Shown: positions 32,621 through 38,282 of the stretch, piece after piece
Layout of the letters: each line of letters opens with the position of its first letter
How positions within the stretch are numbered: position 1 is the first letter of the stretch
From: Nemertoderma westbladi
Taxonomy: Eukaryota; Xenacoelomorpha; Nemertodermatida; Nemertodermatidae
Assembly: GCA_032718475.1 (NCBI GenBank)
Contig: JAUCBJ010009122.1
Location: 1 to 38,282 of the forward strand
Direction: 5' to 3'
DNA length: 38,282 nt
Notes under the pieces: model-generated
Seen by the model: the letters and a program-made list of their open reading frames with translations, nothing else
What the model was told of the DNA's origin: nothing
The model's database searches: none
Made by a program: the position numbers and the translations under genes

Positions 32621-32992
32621 CTATGTGTGTGATTTTAGTTTCATAGTAACCTCTAGTGACTGTAAAGTGACGAGTTCGTGGGGTTCAGTCTTGTTGTCCC
32701 TGCCCAGGCAGGTGGAATTTTTCCAGGAGCCTATTTTATAAGGATTGACACCGTGGAAGGCCCATCCGTCTTCCCATAGGAAATGCCTGTTCATGCCAGC
32801 AGCGCCTACGAAGTTCCTAACTGATCGCAAGTATTGCCTCAGCATTGTCTCATTATCAAATAAACCTGATTTTATGACATCACGCTGATCGCTGATCAAG
32901 AATATGACACTCAAAAATATCGTACTATCCAACCAAATTCGATTTCTGCCTTTTGTAATAAATTTTATGCTACTTGTTTTTTTTCGTTCCAC
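32621..32992 (-). CDS. Unrecognised 123-codon ORF, possible exon or gene relic
   Basis: A minus-strand frame ending at a TAG. The stretch from about residue 33 looks protein-like: SDQRDVIKSGLFDNETMLRQ, SVRNFVGAAGMNRHFLWEDG, WAFHGVNPYKIGSW, then three N-x-S/T sequons across the ORF (NET, NST, NKT). The N-terminal third is Lys/Ser-rich and less convincing; cttgatcag just upstream of CGATCAG could act as a splice acceptor, making the last ~90 codons a terminal exon. The sequons hint at a secreted or lumenal protein. I do not recognise the family. Chance ORF or transposon relic remain possible. Confidence 0.35.
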   Translation of the reverse strand: MERKKTSSIKFITKGRNRIWLDSTIFLSVIFLISDQRDVIKSGLFDNETMLRQYLRSVRNFVGAAGMNRHFLWEDGWAFHGVNPYKIGSWKNSTCLGRDNKTEPHELVTLQSLEVTMKLKSHT

Positions 32993-33198
32993 CAGACAAG
33001 CACAAAAAATGATAGTTTTTAACGAGTTGTATCGTGGTCAGCAGATTTGTGTAACACACAAACAATGTGTTTGTGTGTTATACGTTCTAGATTCAAAATA
33101 CTGCAGTTTCTAAGAGGTCTAATCATTTAAAGTGGCAATTTTTTTTAAATAAGGGTTGTATGATGATCCCTGTACTATTTAATTTTTTTTCCAAAAAA

Positions 33199-33417
33199 TG
33201 TTCTAGAACTAAAATATTTATCAATATTGATAGCAAACACGTGTTCTGTAACATTTATAAAAAAAAGTTGAAAAAACTAGCTAGTATAAAAAATAAAAAA
33301 TGTGTTCTAAAACAAAATTATGTGTTTTAGAACAAAAATATTTATCAAAATTGATAGCTAGCATATCTTCTATAACATTTATAAAGAAATAGCAAAAACT
33401 AGCTAGAATAAAAAATA
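33199..33417. repeat. Direct repeat, ~124-bp period, two diverged copies
   Basis: aaatatttatcaaaattgat..., acatttataaa and aaaaactagctag recur at ~33212-33292 and ~33336-33410. AT-rich, with no coding content. Confidence 0.8.
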
Positions 33418-33879
33418 TGCTCAATGGTGTACCTACCCAAGGTGTACCAATACCAACCCATAAAGCTGTGCAGTTTATTTCCAAGGGGGTCCTTCAATAA
33501 GTCAACACAATATATAAATCCGAATATTAGCAACACAACTTTTCAGTTTACCAATTCTATAACATGATGTCCTGTTCCAAATATAGATCTGGATGAACAT
33601 CGTACAGTGACAATGCTATTGGATGGGTGTGTGTAAAGATAGATGGTCCTCATTGCGCAGTCAGGCCAAAATAGCACTAGAACATCGTGTAAGAAGTAAA
33701 CACTACCGCGTCCGCGCTAACGTTAATAAGAATACCCGAGCGAGTAATAGATTTGAAATGCAACGAATATGTGTCCAGTGCTGATGGTGGTATAGTGATG
33801 CATTAGTGACGTCACTATTGCAGTTTTCTGAAACGGCCTGATTTTTCGTTGTTGCTAATTTTGCGTTTTAAAATCGCTG
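33418..33879. other. Unique spacer with a CRE-like palindrome
   Basis: No gene seen. TGACGTCA, the full cAMP-response-element palindrome, stands at 33807-33814 inside gtgacgtcac, followed by sequence that leads into the next repeat. A single 8-mer is weak evidence of regulation. Confidence 0.4.
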
Positions 33880-34345
33880 TAACTCAGCCAATGTTAACTT
33901 TTTTAAAGTAAAATGACTTATTCGCTGGGTTTTTTTCGCATGCTCTTGAAAATTTGAAGTATGCCTACTTGCCTAATTTTGGTGCACCAAAAATGACAAA
34001 CTACAATTGCATACTTATGCAATTAGAGTTCTCCATACGAATCAGAATCAATAAAAAAAGCCCCAACATAAATAATTACGAACTCGACAATGACCTTGTA
34101 AAATTCGAAAATTTCAAAACAATTTCTTCTGGTGACCAATTTTGAGGTGGCACCCACATCGAAAAGTAGAAATCTAATTGCAACGCCGTTTTTTTAAACA
34201 GATGCGCCATTAATTTTGACTAATTCTCGTAAAAAATTGGGCTGCTACATAATGTGGTTTCATAAATACAGCAATTAAGATCTAGGAAGGGGCCGATTCC
34301 CCCCCCCCCCCCCCCCCCCCCCCCAGTGGTAATAGTGGTAAGTCC
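33880..34345 (-). repeat. Dispersed repeat family, left copy (inverted relative to 37330-37720)
   Basis: gcctaattttggtgcacc, ttgaggtggcacccacatcg, aggaaggggccgattc and cagtggtaata recur inverted at 37330-37720, in the same order and spacing. Its outer part (~33935-33980) also matches the 162-bp satellite unit on the right. Frames within it are not conserved between copies. Confidence 0.88.
34299..34324. repeat. 26-C homopolymer
   Basis: Lies between ggggccgatt and agtggtaata; the inverted copy has a 24-G run at exactly the homologous site (37343-37366). Confidence 0.95.
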
Positions 34346-35054
34346 CGTTTACATTTATGCGGCACTTGGATTTACGGTTTTAAGATAAGGGGATAATGGG
34401 ATAAGGGGATAAAAGGGTTTATGTTTTTTTAGCCTTCAATCAGCCTTCAAGGTAGCAGTGTGAATGGGGGTTTAGATTTCTTCAAACCAGATTTAAGCTA
34501 GATTCACGGCATTACGGGGTCTAAATGTGTTGTTTTTATGGGCTTTGGCGTGGTTAATAAATAATATTGTTTTGGACTGGCTAATATTTACATATTTCTT
34601 TTACGTTGTTTTTGTACGTTGTCCGGAATATTTGTTATTTACATCCAAATGTGTTTTTAATATAGATAATTAACTAACGAATTGTATAATTTATAATTAA
34701 TGATATTGTTGATATCAATATTATCTGTAATAATTTATATTTAATAAAGGGACGTTGGATGAACATAAATAAAAACAAGGCATTCTTCAGGAATATTCAA
34801 CAGAGATTATAATAGAATCATCAAAAATAGTGACTGTATGACGCAACATTAAATCAACCACAGAATATAGGCTGTCTATTTTCATATCTACAGTATATGG
34901 CTGTAGTCGAATGCTATATCGAATCTACAAAGGTCAGAATTACATTAAGGCTCTATCAATTTATTGATCCAGCCATTCTTTGTAGCACGAGTTTATCTAT
35001 ATGAGTTGTTTAATTAGAAGAGTAATCCTATAAAGAGAGTGTGAACATGCCTTT
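34346..35054. other. AT-rich spacer, no gene seen
   Basis: Contains a short ataaggggat repeat (~34385-34412) and otherwise unique AT-rich DNA. It would be intron if the EGF gene model is right. Confidence 0.5.
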
Positions 35055-35167
35055 AAAACTTTGTAATATCTCTTTTGCAGTAATAAGTTTGCATACCCAC
35101 AGTATTGCTTGACTTTATCTGCATATATTCTACAATTGATTAATGCTTTGAAGGGATTCATTGATGT
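35055..35167 (-). pseudogene. Decayed EGF-like exon
   Basis: The minus strand begins acatcaatgaat, as in the cbEGF exon at 23658-23780, and later has attgtag...tgcaga in register with the same exon. The first Cys codon TGC is TCC, the acceptor ccag has become ccaa, and an in-frame TAG plus a frameshift follow. This looks like a duplicated EGF exon that lost function, sitting between the two intact EGF exons on the same strand. Confidence 0.55.
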
Positions 35168-35254
35168 TTGGAAACAGCATAGTTTTAAGTTGTAGTCACA
35201 CATAAGTCACACGTGCGGTCTACATTAAGACTTTGGTTGTCTGTAAAAATGGCA

Positions 35255-35340
35255 CCATGAGATTAAAGGTTGAACGACCCTGGAAGGGCTCCAACCTATA
35301 ACCTACTACAAGTCAATTGAGCTACATCACCTTCTATATT
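35255..35340 (-). repeat. Possible tRNA-derived SINE head
   Basis: The minus strand reads ggtgatgtagctcaattgac (A-box-like) and ~45 nt later gggtcgttcaacc (B-box-like), the layout of a pol III promoter in tRNA-derived SINEs. The arms do not fold into a clean cloverleaf by eye. Weak call. Confidence 0.25.
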
Positions 35341-35472
35341 TTATATATTGGTGTACAGTACTTTAGTTGATATGTCAAAAATACCTGAAGAAGGCTGGAA
35401 ATATCCCAAAGATGATTGTTTAAATTACATCCAACGTGCCGTTATTAATAGTTGTTTAAAATTGTTAAGTAC

Positions 35473-35610
35473 CTGTGCAAGTCAGATTTGAGTCAGGAGC
35501 TTTTACATAACCATCTTTACAGTCGCATTCGTAACCATAAATAGTGTCTCTACAATCTGTGGTATCGAGGTTACATTCGTTGGAATTAGTATTGGCACAT
35601 TGATCAATAT
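35473..35610 (-). CDS. EGF-like domain exon
   Basis: A minus-strand exon of 138 nt, phase 1-1, with acceptor catttttag and donor gtactt. It encodes IDQCANTNSNECNLDTTDC and then RDTIYGYECDCKDGYVK, APDSNLTCT, with six cysteines in EGF order. C-R-D-x4-Y-x-C-x-C fits the Asx-hydroxylation consensus. When joined to the upstream exon at 36419-36584 the first residue is Asn (A+AT), giving N-I-D-Q-C, an acceptable calcium-binding start. The long C5-C6 loop (13 residues between them) is within the normal range. No stops or shifts. The domain is expected to act outside the cell as part of a multi-domain adhesion, matrix or mucin-like protein. Confidence 0.88.
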
Positions 35611-36418
35611 CTAAAAATGAATTAACTTGTATAATAATTTATCTGTTGTTGTTATATGTTAGGAAAATGTAAGATATTTGACATCTGACATTATTGAATT
35701 CAGTGACCACAAGGTTTAGATATACACCAATATAATAATTAACACCTGTGATTGATGAATAATATTAGTATTGGTGTTATAGCGAGTGATTTATTGTAGC
35801 TCGTGTAGTAGCCGTAGCCAAACTAGTGAAGCTACTACTAGACAATTATGGATTGGATGTTGATGTAATGAATTGGGGGTGGGGGCGGTAAGGTGAAGGG
35901 GATGGGGGTTATTCTTGAATTCTGAATTTGAAGTTATATACCTGCGCGAAGGCATGATTCAACAGCTCTTTTTCAGCATTTATCATGCTGCATGAAGGTC
36001 AGTGAACTGCTTTGACAGCTCTTTTATATATTTATCAAACTGCGCAAAGATCTGGAACAATTTTATCAGTTCTTTTCAGTATTTATCATGGTGCACAAAG
36101 GCCTCTCAATCTTGAATCTCAAGTTTCAAGGACTCTGGTGTGATGCATCCTAATGGTATGAGTCGATGATGTATGTATGGAAATTTATCTGTGACATGCT
36201 GATGACACCTCATATAGCTCTGTTTTTTGCTTTTTACTGTCGTTATAACAATTTTGGTCAGGAATCTGTAGTTGTCTCTGTATTCTCATTCAAAAGACAA
36301 AATCTGTAAAGCTCTACTACCGGTATCACTATCTTGATATTAATATCGGTGGCCTACAATCTGAAAGTTACTTTCTTAATCTCCTTTTGAAATCCTTAAT
36401 CATGTAAAGTTAACTTAC
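35611..36418. other. Intron-like spacer with a ~50-bp repeat
   Basis: Between two same-strand exons. ctgcgcgaagg / ctgcatgaagg / ctgcgcaaaga / gtgcacaaagg occur at 35942, 35988, 36040 and 36091, each followed by cagctctttt...atttatca, giving ~3.4 diverged copies. A G-rich patch lies at 35875-35910. Nothing else seen. Confidence 0.6.
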
Positions 36419-36584
36419 TGTCTGTGCTGTTTGATGAAATTATTGGATCGCATATAAACCTATCAACTATATTGCTGTCACTTGGTTTGGGAAGAAACAT
36501 TCTAAATGCAAGCCTGTTTTCACTGTTCCTAGGCTGAAGATGGACATCAACATCTTTTGTTCCACTTTGTGTTACTTGTTTGCA
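36419..36584 (-). CDS. Probable exon upstream of the EGF exon, domain unrecognised
   Basis: Minus strand, 166 nt, acceptor gttattttag, donor gtaagt (perfect consensus). It is open only as phase 0 to phase 1, which leads in frame into the EGF exon at 35473-35610. The 55 codons read CKQVTQSGTKDVDVHLQPRN, SENRLAFRMFLPKPSDSNIV and DRFICDPIISSNSTD, with two cysteines and one sequon. The peptide looks like a beta-rich extracellular segment, but I cannot name the domain. The exon before it is not found between 36585 and the window end. Support is the splice signals, frame continuity and context; no homology is claimed. Confidence 0.6.
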
Positions 36585-36659
36585 CTAAAATAACAATGAG
36601 ATTAAATAGTATAATTTATTAATAATAATTATTTACTGTGGCTCATTGCAGCCGCTTTG

Positions 36660-37170
36660 ATTTGTGTACTTCAAAAAAGTAGGTAATTCCAGTTAATTCA
36701 CTTTCAAAAATTACGTAATTCAAGTTAATTCATTTTCAAAAAGTAGGTAATCCAAGTTAATTCATTTGTCGCTCCTGGTGGGGGTTGTCTTTGGAGACGG
36801 GGCTGGTCTGTGTGGCGAGGGGCTGACAAACCAGTTCTAGACTACAGGTCGAACAGGGTGCATCGAATTAAACACTGTACTTACCCTATAAATGTATAAT
36901 ATTATTATTATTCAGAATAAGAAATTTGAATTTCGCGCTAACTTGATGTGCATTATATTTTTATACATACATTTGCTCTATTATTATATGGTTTCTATTA
37001 TATAACATTATTGAGAATAAATAAAAAATGTTAATTTATTTTCAAAAAGTAGGTATTGCATGTTAATTCATTTTCAAAAGGTAGGTAATGCATGTTAACT
37101 AATTTTCAAAATTAGGTAATCTAAGTTAATTATTTTTAAAAAAAATTAGCTAATTCATGTTAATTAATTT
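36660..37170. repeat. ~34-bp AT-rich minisatellite, split in two
   Basis: Units of the form ttcaaaaagtaggtaatccaagttaattca occur at ~36669-36768 and again at ~37035-37165. Between them 36770-37030 holds a short GC-rich patch (ggtctgtgtggcgaggggct) and AT-rich DNA that look inserted. Confidence 0.8.
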
Positions 37171-37246
37171 AAGTAGGCCTAATATAATAAATATAATAAT
37201 ATAATTAAGTAGGATAGGATATCCATATTTTGAGGGTTATTGGAGA

Positions 37247-37315
37247 TTTTTTCGGGACGAGTCACCCCAACGACTGCTTATTAAGCACTCGTCGGGCTGA
37301 CTCGTCCCGAAAAAA
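37247..37315. repeat. 69-nt near-perfect hairpin
   Basis: Arms 37247-37280 and 37282-37315 pair at 31 of 34 positions around a single central T at 37281. The core arm is cgggacgagtcacccc. A third cgtcccg follows at 37318-37324. It sits next to the right copy of the dispersed repeat. Cruciform formation is likely if double-stranded DNA is under torsion; it could be an element terminus or a foldback relic. Confidence 0.9.
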
Positions 37316-37329
37316 CTCGTCCCGCTTAA

Positions 37330-37720
37330 CCATATTACCACTGGGGGGGGGGGGGGGGGGGGGGGGCGAATCGGCCCCTTCCTAGTTTTTAGTTGCTGTA
37401 ACTATGCAACCACATTACGTACCGGCCCAATTTTTATTGAGAATTAGCCAAATTTAATGCCGCATCTTTTGCAAAAAACGACGTTGCAATTGGATTTCTA
37501 CTTTTCGATGTGGGTGCCACCTCAAAATTTGGTCTCCAGCACCAAATTTTTTGAAATTTTCGAATTTTACAAAGTCATTCGTGATTTAGTAATTATTTAT
37601 GTTTGGGCTATTTTTATTTATTTTTATTGGTTTGGATCACTCTAATGCTCTATACAAGTATGTAAGTGTAGTGGTACGTCATTTTTGGAGCACCAAAATT
37701 AGGGCGTGGCACTTTAAAAT
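37330..37720 (+). repeat. Dispersed repeat family, right copy
   Basis: Inverted homologue of 33880-34345, including the gaatcggccccttcctag block and the gatgtgggtgccacctcaa block. It merges into the 162-bp satellite at its right side. Confidence 0.88.
37343..37366. repeat. 24-G homopolymer
   Basis: Homologous in position to the C run at 34299-34324 in the inverted copy. Confidence 0.95.
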
Positions 37721-38282
37721 TTCAAAATTACTTTATTCGGAAAATTTACTAAAGTTTTGATTTCGAAGCATTTTTATTGGTTTTCTGGAGCGCTGAATCG
37801 ATTGAAAGTAATATAGAAGCCTGAAGACTTAGTGGTTCGCCATTTTTGGTGCACCAAAATTAGGGCGTGGCACTTCAAATTTTGAAAAATACGAGATTCG
37901 GAAAATACACTAAAGTTTTGATTTGCAAAGCATTTTTATAGGTTTTCTGGAGCGCTGAATCGATTGAAAGTAATATAGAAGCCTGAAGACTTAGTGGTTC
38001 GCCATTTTTGGTGCACCAAAATTAGGGCGTGGCACTTCAAATTTTGAAAAATACGAGATTCGGAAAATACACTAAAGTTTTGATTTCAAAGCATTTTTAT
38101 AGGTTTTCTGGAGCGCTGAATCGATTGAAAGTAATATAGAAGCCTCAAGATCCTTAGTGGTTCGCCATTTTCGGTGCACCAAAATTAGGGCGTGGCACTT
38201 CTAAATTTTCAAAATTACTTTATTCGGAAAAAACACTAAAGTTTTGATTTCAAAAAATGGCTAACCTCCTAAGTCTTCAGGC
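37672..38282. repeat. ~162-bp satellite, about 3.8 copies, running off the window
   Basis: catttttgg-type strings followed by gcaccaaaattagggcgtgg recur at 37680, 37841, 38003 and 38166 (periods 161, 162, 163). The two central copies are almost identical; the outer ones are more diverged. No coding content. Confidence 0.95.

Noticed and set aside
33807-33814. TGACGTCA as a cAMP-response promoter
   Set aside because: One 8-mer without TATA, CpG context or an adjacent first exon is not enough to call a promoter.

Overview
The window looks like intergenic or intronic DNA of an invertebrate animal. It is AT-rich, contains exons with GT/AG borders that encode EGF-like domains, and is crowded with LINE relics, foldback (inverted-repeat) elements, satellites and homopolymer runs. 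No prokaryotic operon, CRISPR array or rRNA is visible, and the phylum cannot be fixed from the sequence alone.

Positions 1-23349 hold a tandem array of a ~2.0 kb unit, about 11 copies. One copy carries a 1 kb deletion, one an 839-bp MITE-like insertion, and one is interrupted by a 100-N assembly gap plus a GC-rich, 5'-truncated LINE with an intact 517-codon ORF. Each copy contains a reverse-transcriptase fragment on the minus strand. Each also contains a 51-nt minus-strand open segment with splice-like borders and phase 1-1, encoding a Thr/Pro-rich 17-mer. Joined copy to copy it would read as a mucin-like tandem peptide.

Positions 23350-26241 hold a clear minus-strand cbEGF exon (23658-23780), two decayed LINE C-termini, TGTC-rich microsatellite blocks and a ~150-bp diverged tandem repeat. 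Positions 26242-27847 are a foldback element with G/C runs. Positions 27848-29815 are a CpG-rich segment, a broken LINE reverse transcriptase, and an in-frame 57-bp minisatellite. Positions 29945-31881 are a second foldback element carrying several RFX X-box-like palindromes. A 39-bp minisatellite follows (32287-32559), then an unrecognised 123-codon ORF.

Positions 33880-38282 contain two inverted copies of one repeat family, with homologous C/G runs, a near-perfect 69-nt hairpin, and a 162-bp satellite that runs off the window end. Between these copies lie two more minus-strand exons (36419-36584 and 35473-35610, the latter EGF-like) and a decayed EGF pseudoexon.

The most economical reading is one minus-strand gene running right to left: a 55-codon exon, an EGF exon, a cbEGF exon, then possibly up to eleven 17-codon Thr/Pro exons inside the 2-kb array. 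The phases of the adjoining exons match. This linkage is inference; no transcript evidence is available.
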